From positions 248,001 through 312,000 of the forward strand of contig CP040556.1 of assembly GCA_013378335.1 (NCBI GenBank): a stretch of DNA of 64,000 nt, given 5' to 3'. Of the stretch, positions 51,638 to 63,500 are shown piece by piece; positions within the stretch are counted from its first letter, which is position 1, and every line of letters starts with the position of its first letter. The DNA is from Streptococcus sanguinis. Lineage in GTDB: Bacteria; Bacillota; Bacilli; Lactobacillales; Streptococcaceae. The position numbers and the translations under genes are program-made. The notes below the pieces were generated by a model. It saw nothing but the letters and a program-made list of their open reading frames with translations, had not been told where the DNA came from and did no database searches.

Positions 51638-53614
51638 ATGTCACAATTATCAGTTAATGCCATTCGCTTTTTAGGGATTGACGCGATTGAAAAGTCTAAG
51701 TCAGGTCACCCTGGTGTAGTCATGGGCGCTGCGCCGATGGCTTACGACTTGTTTACTAAACAACTGCGTATTAATCCAGAACAGCCAAACTGGATTAACC
51801 GCGACCGCTTCGTCCTATCTGCAGGACATGGCTCTATGTTGCTTTATGCCTTGCTTCATCTGTCTGGCTTTAAAGATGTCAGCATGGAGGAAATCAAAAA
51901 CTTCCGCCAATGGGGTTCTAAGACACCAGGTCACCCAGAGTTTGGGCATACAGCTGGTGTTGATGCCACTACTGGCCCGCTAGGGCAGGGTATTTCTACA
52001 GCTACTGGATTTGCTCAGGCAGAGCGTTTCTTGGCTGCCAAGTACAATCGTGAAGGCTATCCAATCTTTGACCATTACACTTATGTCATCTGTGGTGATG
52101 GCGATTTGATGGAGGGGGTTTCAGCTGAGGCTGCTTCTTACGCTGGTCTGCAAAAGCTGGACAAGCTGGTTGTTCTCTATGATTCAAATGATATCAACCT
52201 AGATGGAGAGACCAAGGATTCCTTTACAGAAGATGTTCGTGCCCGCTATGAAGCCTATGGTTGGCATACTGCCTTGGTGGAAGACGGAACAGACCTTGCA
52301 GCGATTGATGCAGCTATCAATGAAGCTAAAGCTTCTGGCAAGCCATCTTTGATTGAAGTTAAGACGGTTATTGGTTACGGTTCTCCAAACAAGCAAGGAA
52401 CTAATGCTGTTCACGGCGCGCCTCTTGGAGCAGAAGAAGCAGAAGCTACTCGTCAAGCCTTGGGCTGGGACTATGCCCCGTTTGAGATTCCTGAGGAAGT
52501 CTATGCTGACTACCGTACAAATGTAGCAGAGCGTGGTGCAGCGGCTTACGATGCTTGGAAACAGTTAGTGGAGGACTACAAGCAAGCCCATCCAGAATTG
52601 GCGGCAGAAGTAACAGCCATCATTGCTGGTCAGGATCCAGTAGAAATCAAACCAGAAGATTTCCCAGTACTTGAAAATGGCTTCTCTCAAGCAACCCGTA
52701 ATTCTAGTCAGGATGCCCTCAATGCAGCAGCTAAGGTCCTTCCAACTTTCCTCGGCGGTTCTGCTGACTTGGCTCATTCCAATATGACCTACATCAAGGA
52801 AGACGGTCTGCAGGATGATGCCCACCGTCTCAACCGCAACATCCAATTTGGTGTGCGCGAGTTTGCTATGGGAACAATTCTCAACGGTATGGCGCTTCAT
52901 GGTGGTCTTCGCGTTTACGGTGGTACCTTCTTCGTCTTCTCAGACTATGTCAAGGCAGCTGTCCGTTTGTCTGCCCTGCAAGGTTTGCCAGTGACTTATG
53001 TCTTCACACACGATTCTATTGCAGTTGGTGAAGACGGGCCAACTCATGAGCCGATTGAGCATTTGGCTGGTCTGCGTGCCATTCCAAACCTGACTGTTTT
53101 CCGCCCAGCAGATGCGCGTGAAACTCAGGCGGCTTGGTACCTAGCTCTTAAGAGTCAATCCACTCCGACTGCTCTGGTCTTGACCCGTCAAAATCTAACA
53201 GTTGAAGACGGCACAGACTTTGACAAGGTAGCTAAAGGTGCTTATGTGGTCTACGAAACAGGGGCAGACTTCGATACAATCTTGCTGGCTTCTGGTTCTG
53301 AGGTTAATTTGGCTGTTGCAGCTGCTAAAGCACTTGCAGCAGAAGGTGCTAAAATCCGCGTGGTCAGCGTGCCATCAACAGAGCTTTTTGATGCTCAAGA
53401 TGCAGCCTACAAAGAAGAAATTCTGCCAAATGCAGTTCGTCGCCGCGTAGCGATCGAGATGGCAGCTAGCCAGCCTTGGTACAAGTATGTCGGTCTGGAT
53501 GGTGCAGTTATCGGAATTGACCAGTTCGGTGCATCTGCTCCAGCAAGCAAGGTGCTTGAAGAATACGGATTTACAGTTGAGCACGTAGCAGAAGTTGTTA
53601 AAAATCTTAAATAA
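51638..53614 (+). CDS. tkt: Transketolase
   Basis: Thiamine-diphosphate enzyme of the pentose phosphate pathway, 658 aa, moving two-carbon units between sugar phosphates. Substrate site [20 protein letters not shown] near 98-117; TPP motif [20 protein letters not shown] near 151, ending in NDIN; second-domain [17 protein letters not shown] near 455. AAGGAG precedes the ATG. It follows the ula genes, whose product D-xylulose 5-phosphate is its donor substrate; the adjacency is functional as well as physical. Confidence 0.97.
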   Translation: MSQLSVNAIRFLGIDAIEKSKSGHPGVVMGAAPMAYDLFTKQLRINPEQPNWINRDRFVLSAGHGSMLLYALLHLSGFKDVSMEEIKNFRQWGSKTPGHPEFGHTAGVDATTGPLGQGISTATGFAQAERFLAAKYNREGYPIFDHYTYVICGDGDLMEGVSAEAASYAGLQKLDKLVVLYDSNDINLDGETKDSFTEDVRARYEAYGWHTALVEDGTDLAAIDAAINEAKASGKPSLIEVKTVIGYGSPNKQGTNAVHGAPLGAEEAEATRQALGWDYAPFEIPEEVYADYRTNVAERGAAAYDAWKQLVEDYKQAHPELAAEVTAIIAGQDPVEIKPEDFPVLENGFSQATRNSSQDALNAAAKVLPTFLGGSADLAHSNMTYIKEDGLQDDAHRLNRNIQFGVREFAMGTILNGMALHGGLRVYGGTFFVFSDYVKAAVRLSALQGLPVTYVFTHDSIAVGEDGPTHEPIEHLAGLRAIPNLTVFRPADARETQAAWYLALKSQSTPTALVLTRQNLTVEDGTDFDKVAKGAYVVYETGADFDTILLASGSEVNLAVAAAKALAAEGAKIRVVSVPSTELFDAQDAAYKEEILPNAVRRRVAIEMAASQPWYKYVGLDGAVIGIDQFGASAPASKVLEEYGFTVEHVAEVVKNLK

Positions 53615-53623
53615 AAAGACATA

Positions 53624-53655
53624 AAATCAGGGTGCTGGTCATCCTGATTTTTGCT
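53624..53655 (+). terminator. tkt terminator
   Basis: AAATCAGG and CCTGATTT arms followed by T run. Confidence 0.8.
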
Positions 53656-53731
53656 TTTTTAGAAAATGTCGTTAGGTCAGTCATTCTTCCTCCGACTTGA
53701 GATGGACTTTGCCTGAAAAGTCAGAATCATC

Positions 53732-53760
53732 TTGTAAAAATAAGGGAAATCTGCTATAGT
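53732..53760 (+). promoter_or_regulatory. yajC promoter
   Basis: TTGTAA (53732-53737), 17-base spacer, TATAGT (53755-53760) with upstream TGC. Confidence 0.75.
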
Positions 53761-53792
53761 AGTTCATATATCATATTCGAAGGAGAAAATAA

Positions 53793-54128
53793 ATGAATCC
53801 AACTATGCTTATTGTCTTTGCGGTTGTACTGATAGGGATGACCTATTTCCAAATGCGTGCTCAAAAGAAACAGGCTCAGCAGCGTATGGAAAGTCTTAAC
53901 AAGCTGCAAAAGGGTTATGAAGTCATTACCATCGGTGGTTTGTATGGAACGGTAGATGAAGTCGACACAGATAAAAAGACAGTTGTTCTGGATGTGGACG
54001 GTGTTTATCTGACCTTTGAACTGACAGCTATTAAGACTGTACTGCCATTGACTGAGGGGATTCCTGCTGTTGCTGACGGTGAAGGAAGCGTTGACCTTCC
54101 TGAGGAAGAATCAGCGATTGAAGAGTAA
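53793..54128 (+). CDS. yajC: Preprotein translocase subunit YajC
   Basis: Small Sec-accessory membrane protein, 111 aa. One N-terminal membrane segment (about 3-21), then the YajC core with MRAQKKQAQQRMESLNKLQK and GYEVITIGGLYGTVDEVD, and an acidic tail. GAAGGAGA precedes the ATG. It has its own promoter and terminator. Confidence 0.93.
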   Translation: MNPTMLIVFAVVLIGMTYFQMRAQKKQAQQRMESLNKLQKGYEVITIGGLYGTVDEVDTDKKTVVLDVDGVYLTFELTAIKTVLPLTEGIPAVADGEGSVDLPEEESAIEE

Positions 54129-54135
54129 AGAAATA

Positions 54136-54159
54136 AACAGCTTGCGGGCTGTTTTTTTG
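54136..54159 (+). terminator. yajC terminator
   Basis: AAACAGC and GCTGTTT arms, 6-base loop, T7. The following 54160-54317 has no recognised feature. Confidence 0.8.
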
Positions 54160-54317
54160 TTTTGGTTCATGTAGCTAGGAGGTGTTTGATTGCAACCTTA
54201 TCTGCCTCGCAGTTTGGACAGGCTGGGTGAGTTTGGATTCTCTGGTTGACATTCTGTCCTTATTTTATGCTCTCGGGCTTGAAAAAGCGGATGAATTGCC
54301 CACATTCCAAGGATTTA

Positions 54318-54326
54318 TGATATAAT
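54318..54326 (+). promoter_or_regulatory. uppS promoter (extended -10)
   Basis: TGA plus TATAAT (54321-54326), 32 bases before the uppS ATG. A TTGCCC lies 19 bases upstream. It likely drives uppS-cdsA-rseP-proS. Confidence 0.68.
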
Positions 54327-54358
54327 GAACTGACAAAACTTTAAATAGGATAAAAAGT

Positions 54359-55107
54359 ATGTTTAGTTTTAAGAAAAAAGAAAAGCTGAACGCACCGCTG
54401 AATGTTCCAAAACACATTGCTGTTATTATGGACGGCAACGGCCGTTGGGCCAAAAAAGGATGCAGCCGCGCGTGTTCGGCCATAAGGCTGGCATGGAAAC
54501 CCTGCAAAAGGTAACGATTGCTGCCAAGGAAATGGGTGTTCAGGTCTTGACTGTCTATGCCTTTTCAACGGAAAATTGGTCTCGGCCGGAAAAGGAAGTT
54601 TCCTTTATCATGAATCTGCCAGTTGAATTTTACGACCGCTATGTGCCGGAGCTGCACAAGAACAATGTAAAAATCCAGATGATTGGTGATACGGCTAAGC
54701 TCCCTAAGGCGACATTTGAAGCTCTGGAAAAGGCTGAAAGCCTAACCAAGCTCAATACAGGTTTGATTCTCAATTTTGCCCTCAACTACGGTGGTCGATA
54801 TGAGATCAATCAGGCTGTTAAAGAGATTGCTCAAGATGTGTTAGATGCCAAACTCAGTCCTGGCGACATTACTGAGGAAGTCATTGGCAACTACCTCTAT
54901 ACCAGCAACTTGCCTAAGATGCTGCGTGATCCGGATCTGGTGATCCGGACCAGTGGAGAGCTGCGTCTCAGCAATTTTCTGCCTTGGCAGTCAGCCTACA
55001 GTGAGCTGTATTTTACGGATATCCTCTGGCCTGACTTTGATGAGAAGGCTTTGAAGGCTGCAATTGCAGAATACAGCCGTCGGAATCGACGCTTTGGCGG
55101 TGTTTAA
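54359..55107 (+). CDS. uppS: Undecaprenyl diphosphate synthase, with apparent frameshift
   Basis: Builds the C55 lipid carrier of peptidoglycan and teichoic acid synthesis. Translation from ATG 54359 (AGGATAAAAAGT upstream) gives MFSFKKKEKLNAP... and the catalytic HIAVIMDGNGRWAKK, then runs out of frame at six A (54452-54457) and stops at 54512-54514. The family reads WAKKRMQPRVFGHKAG; adding one A (or a -1 shift) gives exactly this and joins the frame ending at 55107. The rest is intact: TVYAFSTENWSRP near 73, LNYGGRYEI, and the C-terminal RTSGELRLSNFLPWQSAYSE. The downstream frame alone lacks the catalytic Asp. As the gene is normally essential, a sequencing indel or slippage is more likely than loss. 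Confidence 0.85.
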
Positions 55108-55125
55108 GGGAGAAAGTAAAAGAGT

Positions 55126-55929
55126 ATGAGTAAAAATTTACAAAAACGTCTAATCTTTGGAGGAATCGCTCTTGCTATTTTTATTCCTCTGGTATTGACA
55201 GGAGGCGTCATCTTTCAGATTTTTGTGGGACTGCTGGCTATGATGGCGGTGCATGAATTTCTCCAAATGAAAGGTCTGCCGACAGCGACAATCGAGGGTG
55301 TCTTGGCCATGCTGGCAGCCTTTGTCCTAACCCTGCCTCTGGAGAACTATCTGAAGTTTCTGCCGGTCAATGGCAATGTCGTGGCCTATGGCTTGGTCGT
55401 CTTTCTTCTGTTGATTTCGACTGTTCTAGGTTCCAACTACACCTTTGAAGATGCGGCTTATCCGATTGCGGCTAGTTTTTATGTCGGTCTTGGTTTTAAT
55501 GCCTTGATTGATGCCCGCTTGATGAGTATTGACAAGGTTCTGCTAGCTCTCTTTATCGTCTGGGCTACTGACAGTGGAGCTTATCTGGTCGGGGTGCGTT
55601 TCGGTAAAAGAAAGCTGGCGCCAAGAGTTTCTCCTAATAAGACTATTGAAGGCAGCCTTGGCGGCATTCTATTAGCTGTTCTAGTGACTGGAATCTTTAT
55701 GTTGGTTCGACCGCAAGTGTATGGACCTTATAATGCCTTTGTCTTTTTAATTCTGGCAGTGCTCTTTAGTATTGGCGGCCAGTTGGGTGATTTGGTCATA
55801 AGCTCAGTCAAGCGTCATTTCGGGGTCAAGGATTCTGGTAAATTCATTCCTGGTCACGGCGGTGTCTTGGATCGTTTTGACAGCCTTCTCTTTGTCTTTC
55901 CGCTGATGCATTTCTTCGGCTTGATCTAA
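55126..55929 (+). CDS. cdsA: Phosphatidate cytidylyltransferase
   Basis: Integral membrane enzyme making CDP-diacylglycerol from phosphatidic acid and CTP, the branch point of phospholipid synthesis. Length 267 aa, about eight membrane segments. The CDS signature is at the C-terminus: SSVKRHFGVKDSGKFIPGHG, then GVLDRFDSLLF; SPNKTIEGSLGG near 168 is also conserved. A GGGAGAAAG site precedes the ATG. It is 18 bases after uppS. Confidence 0.95.
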   Translation: MSKNLQKRLIFGGIALAIFIPLVLTGGVIFQIFVGLLAMMAVHEFLQMKGLPTATIEGVLAMLAAFVLTLPLENYLKFLPVNGNVVAYGLVVFLLLISTVLGSNYTFEDAAYPIAASFYVGLGFNALIDARLMSIDKVLLALFIVWATDSGAYLVGVRFGKRKLAPRVSPNKTIEGSLGGILLAVLVTGIFMLVRPQVYGPYNAFVFLILAVLFSIGGQLGDLVISSVKRHFGVKDSGKFIPGHGGVLDRFDSLLFVFPLMHFFGLI

Positions 55930-56156
55930 GACAGTCGTGAATGGCTGAAAGCAAGGGATGGCAAGCTTGTCCAAAGACCGCACAATCTGAGAAGGAACTG
56001 GGATTTGGAGCTCAAAAATTTTGAGTTGAGCTTCTACCCTATTTTCAAAAGTGTCAGTTATGCAGGGGCGGGAAGCTCGGTATTTGGCCGTTTTCTGCTC
56101 CTTCTTTGATTTAAAGAAAAAAACAAGATTTCTAGGAAAGGTAAAATTAGAAGTTC
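55930..56156 (+). other. 227-base gap between cdsA and rseP
   Basis: These genes are usually close together. The gap contains a dyad CTCAAAAATTTTGAG (56011-56025) and no clear promoter, terminator or open frame. Confidence 0.4.
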
Positions 56157-57413
56157 ATGCAGTTTATAACCTTTATTATTATTTTTGGGATCATTGTGGT
56201 GGTCCATGAGTTCGGACACTTCTACTTTGCGAAGAAGTCCGGCATTTTGGTCAGAGAGTTCGCTATCGGTATGGGACCCAAGATTTTCTCCCATATTGGC
56301 AAGGACGGGACGGCCTATACGATTCGGATTTTACCCTTGGGAGGCTATGTGCGCATGGCCGGCTGGGGGGAAGACTCCACTGACATTAAAGTGGGGACAC
56401 CGGCTAGTCTGACCTTGGATGCAGAGGGCAAGGTAGTTCGCATCAATCTCTCTGGCAAAAAGGTTGACCAGACAGCTCTGCCCATGAATGTGACCGGCTT
56501 TGACTTTGAGGAAAAGCTGGAAATCACAGGTCTGATCCTTGACGAGCTCAAGACTTATGCAGTAGATCATGATGCAACGATTGTTGAAGAAGATGGCACT
56601 GAGGTGAGGATTGCACCTCTGGATGTTCAGTATCAGAATGCTAGCATCTGGGGTCGCCTCATCACCAACTTTGCTGGGCCTATGAATAACTTCATCCTGA
56701 GCGTGCTGGTATTTATGCTGCTGGCCTTTGTTCAGGGCGGCGTTCGTGATGAGAACAGCAATCATTTTCAAGTCATGGATGGTAGTGCTATAGCAGCTGC
56801 TGGGGTTCAAAATAATGACCAAATCCTTAAGATTAATGACTATGAGATTGGCAACTGGGCGGATCTAACCAGCGCTCTGGCGAAAATCACAGCCAAGAGT
56901 AAGGAAGCGCCGACCTTGTCTGTTACCTACAAACACGGCAGCGAAACGAAAGAGATTACCGTACAGCCTAAAAAAGACGGCAATCGTTATCTGCTAGGGG
57001 TATCTCCAACGGTCAAGACAGGCTTTTGGGACAAGGTGATTGGCGGCTTTACTGCAGCTTGGTCTACCACGGTTCGCATTTTGTCAGCTCTGAAAGATAT
57101 CGTCTTCAACTTCAATATCAATAAGCTGGGCGGTCCGGTCGCTATTTACAATTTCAGCAGTCAGGCTGCAGAGCAAGGCTTGCCAGCAGTACTCAGCCTT
57201 TTGGCCATGCTGTCGCTCAATATCGGTATTTTCAACCTGATTCCCATTCCAGCCTTGGACGGTGGAAAAATCGTCCTCAATATTCTGGAGGCTATCCGCA
57301 GAAAACCACTGAAAAGAGAAACGGAGACCTATATCACTCTGTCTGGAGTGGCTATTATGGTCATCTTGATGATTGCCGTTACCTGGAACGATATTATGAA
57401 ATTATTCTTCTAA
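56157..57413 (+). CDS. rseP: Intramembrane zinc metalloprotease RseP/Eep
   Basis: Site-2 protease of 418 aa. HEFGH (residues 18-22, in [16 protein letters not shown]) is the zinc-binding HExxH in the first membrane helix; [12 protein letters not shown] near 360 supplies the third ligand Asp. A PDZ domain spans about 195-275. In streptococci and enterococci Eep trims lipoprotein signal peptides and releases peptide pheromones. TAGGAAAGG lies upstream of the ATG. It is in the uppS-cdsA-rseP-proS order typical of the genus. Confidence 0.94.
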   Translation: MQFITFIIIFGIIVVVHEFGHFYFAKKSGILVREFAIGMGPKIFSHIGKDGTAYTIRILPLGGYVRMAGWGEDSTDIKVGTPASLTLDAEGKVVRINLSGKKVDQTALPMNVTGFDFEEKLEITGLILDELKTYAVDHDATIVEEDGTEVRIAPLDVQYQNASIWGRLITNFAGPMNNFILSVLVFMLLAFVQGGVRDENSNHFQVMDGSAIAAAGVQNNDQILKINDYEIGNWADLTSALAKITAKSKEAPTLSVTYKHGSETKEITVQPKKDGNRYLLGVSPTVKTGFWDKVIGGFTAAWSTTVRILSALKDIVFNFNINKLGGPVAIYNFSSQAAEQGLPAVLSLLAMLSLNIGIFNLIPIPALDGGKIVLNILEAIRRKPLKRETETYITLSGVAIMVILMIAVTWNDIMKLFF

Positions 57414-57457
57414 GAGCCTAAGGTTCATAGAGCCATGAAAAAGAAATTATTCAATGA

Positions 57458-59329
<1,872 letters not shown>

Positions 59330-59332
59330 AAC

Positions 59333-59363
59333 AAACTGCCAGTTTTGTCTGGCAGTTTTCTTT
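59333..59363 (+). terminator. proS terminator
   Basis: AACTGCCAG and CTGGCAGTT arms (9 bp), 6-base loop, T run. Confidence 0.85.
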
Positions 59364-59391
59364 TGCTTATTGGTCTTGAAAATGCTATAGT
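59363..59391 (+). promoter_or_regulatory. Promoter of the PH-domain protein gene
   Basis: TTGCTT (59363-59368), 17-base spacer, TATAGT (59386-59391) with upstream TGC. Confidence 0.7.
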
Positions 59392-59416
59392 AGGAAAAAA
59401 TAGATTGGAGGACCAA

Positions 59417-59800
59417 ATGATGGGATTATTCAGCGGTTTATTAGGCAATGCCTCTCAGAAAGATATTGAAAAAACAGAAAGACAATTGGAGGATATTCTG
59501 ACATCAACAGAGAATGTAGAACTGGCATTTAGTCTCATTCGCGACTTGATTGTCTTTACAGATAAGCGTTTAATCTTGGTCGACAAGCAGGGAATGACTG
59601 GCAAAAAGACTTCCTATAAGTCCTTCCCTTATCGCTCTATCGGTCGCTTCTCAGTAGAAACAGCCGGGCATTTCGACTTAGATGCTGAGCTGAAAATCTG
59701 GGTTTCCAGCGCTCAAGAGCCAGCAGAAGTCCTGCAATTTACAAGCGATCGCAGCGTCATCGCCATTCAAAAAGCCTTAGCGGAAGCAGTGTTAAGATAG
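59417..59800 (+). CDS. Bacterial PH-domain protein
   Basis: Cytoplasmic protein of 127 aa consisting mainly of a bacterial pleckstrin-homology domain (bPH_1/YvbH-like): SLIRDLIVFTDKRLILVDKQ near 38, SYKSFPYRSIGRFSVETAG near 66, and a C-terminal helix ending ALAEAVLR. The start is one of two adjacent ATGs (59417 or 59420) after TTGGAGG. Function unknown; homologues are widespread in Firmicutes. It is a monocistronic unit. Confidence 0.85.
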   Translation: MMGLFSGLLGNASQKDIEKTERQLEDILTSTENVELAFSLIRDLIVFTDKRLILVDKQGMTGKKTSYKSFPYRSIGRFSVETAGHFDLDAELKIWVSSAQEPAEVLQFTSDRSVIAIQKALAEAVLR

Positions 59801-59804
59801 ACAG

Positions 59805-59859
59805 AAAAAGCCTTCTGAGTATTAACTGTAAAGTTGAATCACTCAGAAAGCTTTTTTTT
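59805..59859. terminator. Bidirectional terminator between convergent genes
   Basis: A long stem (59805-59820 with 59841-59856, one mismatch) with A run before and T run after, serving the PH-domain gene and the minus-strand lipoprotein gene. Confidence 0.82.
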
Positions 59860-60403
59860 ATTCTTCTGTCAAACCTTGCTCTCTCATAAAGTTAAAGACC
59901 TCTTCAGGTTTATCTTGGAGTTTATTAAAGATAGTTTGATTGCTATTAGAACCACCTGTGGACTGAATCAGCTGTTCTTGATCTATTTTGCTGAGGTCAA
60001 AGTCAAAAATTGCTGAAGCTATTTTCTTGTCTTCGGAAATCTCAACGTGAATTTCAAGTCCTTTTAACTTTTCCTTGTTTTCTATCATAGAGTTTTTCTG
60101 AGCATATTCGCTATAGAATTTTGTTAATTCTTCGACGCTCATCTTTTGATTTTCTTCAGAGATAGTTTGGCTAGCGATGAGTTGAAAAGATACAATCTTC
60201 TCTTTTGTATAGAAAAACTTGATTGAATTGGTATAATGCTCATCGATTTTTTTAGAAAAAGTTTTCGTCTTCACCTTTTCTTCTTTTTTGGCTTTGCTTT
60301 GACTTTGATTTTGCTTGGGTTTGTTTTCTTGCTTATTCGGATTGGGCATACTGCAGGCAGTCAGGGTCAGCAGACAAGCGCTGGCTAAGAGAATTTTCTT
60401 CAC
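59858..60403 (-). CDS. Putative lipoprotein, DUF1307-like
   Basis: Lipoprotein of 181 aa. Signal peptide with lipobox LTAC; lipidated Cys17 (MKKILLASACLLTLTACS). A Lys/Gln/Asn-rich spacer (about 20-45) is followed by a single domain with TFSKKIDEHYTNSIKFFYTK and IASAIFDFDLSKID, like the YehR/DUF1307 group of unknown function. It is the only minus-strand non-IS gene in the second half of the window and shares a terminator with its convergent neighbour. Confidence 0.83.
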   Translation of the reverse strand: MKKILLASACLLTLTACSMPNPNKQENKPKQNQSQSKAKKEEKVKTKTFSKKIDEHYTNSIKFFYTKEKIVSFQLIASQTISEENQKMSVEELTKFYSEYAQKNSMIENKEKLKGLEIHVEISEDKKIASAIFDFDLSKIDQEQLIQSTGGSNSNQTIFNKLQDKPEEVFNFMREQGLTEE

Positions 60404-60435
60404 AATTAAGACTCCTTTTGATAAATGTTTTTTCT

Positions 60436-60444
60436 ATTATATCA
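60436..60444 (-). promoter_or_regulatory. Promoter of the lipoprotein gene
   Basis: On the minus strand, TGA plus TATAAT, an extended -10 about 33 bases before the start. Confidence 0.65.
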
Positions 60445-60533
60445 TAACTTAGCACCATGAAGAACGACTTGATAATTGTGTAGGAACTCGCGCTTTGCCC
60501 TACTCTTTTTCTATCGAAAAAAGTACTGATTTA

Positions 60534-60542
60534 TGGTAAAAT
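60534..60542 (+). promoter_or_regulatory. polC promoter (extended -10)
   Basis: TGG plus TAAAAT (60537-60542), 28 bases before the polC ATG. Confidence 0.55.
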
Positions 60543-60569
60543 AGGGTCACTACTGTACGAGGAAATGTC

Positions 60570-63500
60570 ATGTCAAACAAGTTTGAAATTTTAATGAATC
60601 AGCTGGATATGCCACTGGAAATGAGAAATTCAGAGGCCTTTTTGAATGCAGAAATTGAGAAGGTTCTGGTCCACAAGGTCAGTCGGGTCTGGGAGTTTCA
60701 TTTTTCTTTTGCGAATATTCTGCCCATTGAGATTTTTCGGGAATTGCAGAAGCGCCTAGCTCAAGAGTTTTCTAAGACGGGCAATCAAGCTGTTTTTGAA
60801 ATTCACTGTCAGGCACCTCGGATATCGGATGAGCTCTTGCAGGCTTATTACCAGCTGGCCTTTGAGGAGGGGCCTTGTGCCAGTCATGGCTTCAAGAGTC
60901 TGTATCAGGATTTGCGGGTTCATTTGGATGGGAACAAGCTGCTGATTGAGGGGGCTTCGACCATTGATACGGAGCATTTTCGGAAGAACCACCTGCCCAA
61001 TCTCAGCCAGCAGCTGGTCAAATATGGCTTTCCTCAGTTGACCTGTCTGGTTCAGCACAGCGATGAGCTGACCCAGCAGCAAGCGGAGAATTTCCAGGCT
61101 GAGAATGACAAGATTGTTCAGGCGGCTAATGAAGAAGCGCTCAAAGCCATGGAATCCCTGCAGCAGATGGCACCACCGCCAGAGGAAAAGCCAGCCTATG
61201 ACTTCCAAGCTCGCAAGGCTGCGGCTAAACCAAAGCTGGACAAGGCAGAGATTACCCCTATGATTGAAGTTCAGACTGAGGAAAACCGTCTGGTCTTTGA
61301 GGGAATGGTCTTTGATCTGGAGCAGAAGGTCACTCGGACCGGCCGGGTCTTGCTCAATTTCAAGATGACAGACTACACTTCCAGCTTCTCCTTGCAGAAA
61401 TGGCTGAAAAACGAAGAGGAAGCCAAGAAGTTTGACATGATTAAGAAAGGTGCCTGGCTGCGCGTGCGCGGAAATGTGGAGATGAACAACTTCACCCGTG
61501 ACCTGACCATGAATGTGCAGGATGTGCAGGCCGTTACCCACTATGAGCGCAAGGATTTGATGCCTGAGGGGCAGAAGCGGGTTGAATTTCATGCTCATAC
61601 CAATATGTCTACGATGGACGCCCTGCCTGAGGTAGAGGAAATCGTTGCAACGGCAGCCAAGTGGGGCCACAAGGCTGTCGCCATTACTGACCATGGCAAT
61701 GTGCAGAGCTTTCCCCATGGCTACAAGGCTGCCAAGAAAGCTGGTATCCAGCTGATCTACGGTATGGAGGCCAATATTGTAGAAGACCGGGTGCCTATCG
61801 TCTACAATGAAGTGGATATGGAGCTGAGCGATGCGACCTATGTGGTCTTTGACGTGGAAACAACAGGGCTTTCAGCTGTTTACAATGACTTGATTCAGGT
61901 TGCTGCCAGCAAGATGCACAAGGGCAATATCATCGCTGAGTTTGATGAGTTTATCAATCCTGGGTATCCTCTTTCGGCCTTTACGACGGATCTAACCGGG
62001 ATTACAGATGAGCATGTCCGCAATGCCAAACCGCTAGAGCAAGTGCTGAAAGAGTTTCAGGAATTTTGCCAGGACAGTGTTCTCGTTGCCCATAATGCTA
62101 CCTTTGACGTGGGCTTTATGAATGTCAACTATGAGCGGCATGGCCTGCCAAAAATTACTCAGCCAGTTATTGACACGCTGGAATTTGCCCGCAACCTCTA
62201 TCCAGAGTACAAGCGTCATGGTTTGGGGCCTTTGACCAAGCGTTTCCAGATTGCTCTGGAGCACCACCACATGGCCAACTATGACGCGGAAGCGACAGGC
62301 CGCCTCCTCTTTATCTTTATCAAGGATGTGGCTGAAAAGCATGGTGTGACCAATCTCAAGGATTTGAATACGGATCTGGTCGATGAGAATTCCTACAAGA
62401 AGGCGCGGGTCAAGCATGCGACCATTTATGTGAAAAATCAGACGGGACTCAAGAATATTTTCAAGTTAGTCAGTCTGTCCAATACCAGGTATTTCGAAGG
62501 TGTCCCGCGGATTCCACGGACCGTGCTGGATGCTCATCGTGAAGGCCTGATTCTGGGCTCAGCCTGCTCAGAAGGCGAAGTCTATGATGCTGTTGTCTCT
62601 CAGGGGGTGGATGCGGCTGTCGAGGTAGCCAAGTATTATGACTTTATCGAGGTCATGCCACCGGCTATCTATGAGACACTGATTGCCAAGGAGCAGATCA
62701 AGGACCAGGAAGAACTGCAGACCATTATTCGCAATCTGATTGAGGTCGGAGATCGCTTGGGCAAGCCTGTCCTTGCGACGGGGAACGTCCACTATATTGA
62801 GCCGGAAGAAGAGATTTACCGTGAGATTATCGTCCGGAGTCTGGGTCAGGGAGCCATGATTAACCGGACTATTGGCCACGGTGAAAATGCTCAGCCTGCG
62901 CCGCTCCCTAAGGCTCACTTCCGGACCACCAATGAGATGCTGGACGAATTTGCCTTCTTGGGCGAGGACTTAGCTAAGAAGCTGGTTATCACCAATCCCA
63001 ATCAGCTGGCGGAGACCTTTGAGCCGGTCGAGGTGGTTAAGGGCGACCTCTATACACCTTTCATTGACAAGGCTGAGGAGACAGTTGCCGAGCTGACCTA
63101 TCAAAAAGCTTTTGAGATTTATGGCAATCCGCTGCCAGATATCGTGGACTTGCGGATCGAAAAAGAATTGACCTCCATCTTGGGTAATGGTTTTGCCGTG
63201 ATTTATCTGGCTTCGCAGATGCTGGTGCAGCGCTCCAATGAGCGGGGCTATCTGGTAGGCTCGCGGGGGTCTGTCGGGTCTAGCTTTGTCGCGACCATGA
63301 TTGGAATTACCGAGGTTAATCCTTTGTCGCCCCACTATGTCTGTGGCAAATGTCAATACAGCGAGTTCATCACGGACGGCTCCTATGGTTCTGGCTTTGA
63401 TATGCCAGACAAGGACTGTCCAGAGTGTGGTCACAAGCTGAGCAAGAACGGTCAGGATATTCCTTTTGAGACCTTCCTTGGATTTGATGGGGACAAGGTA

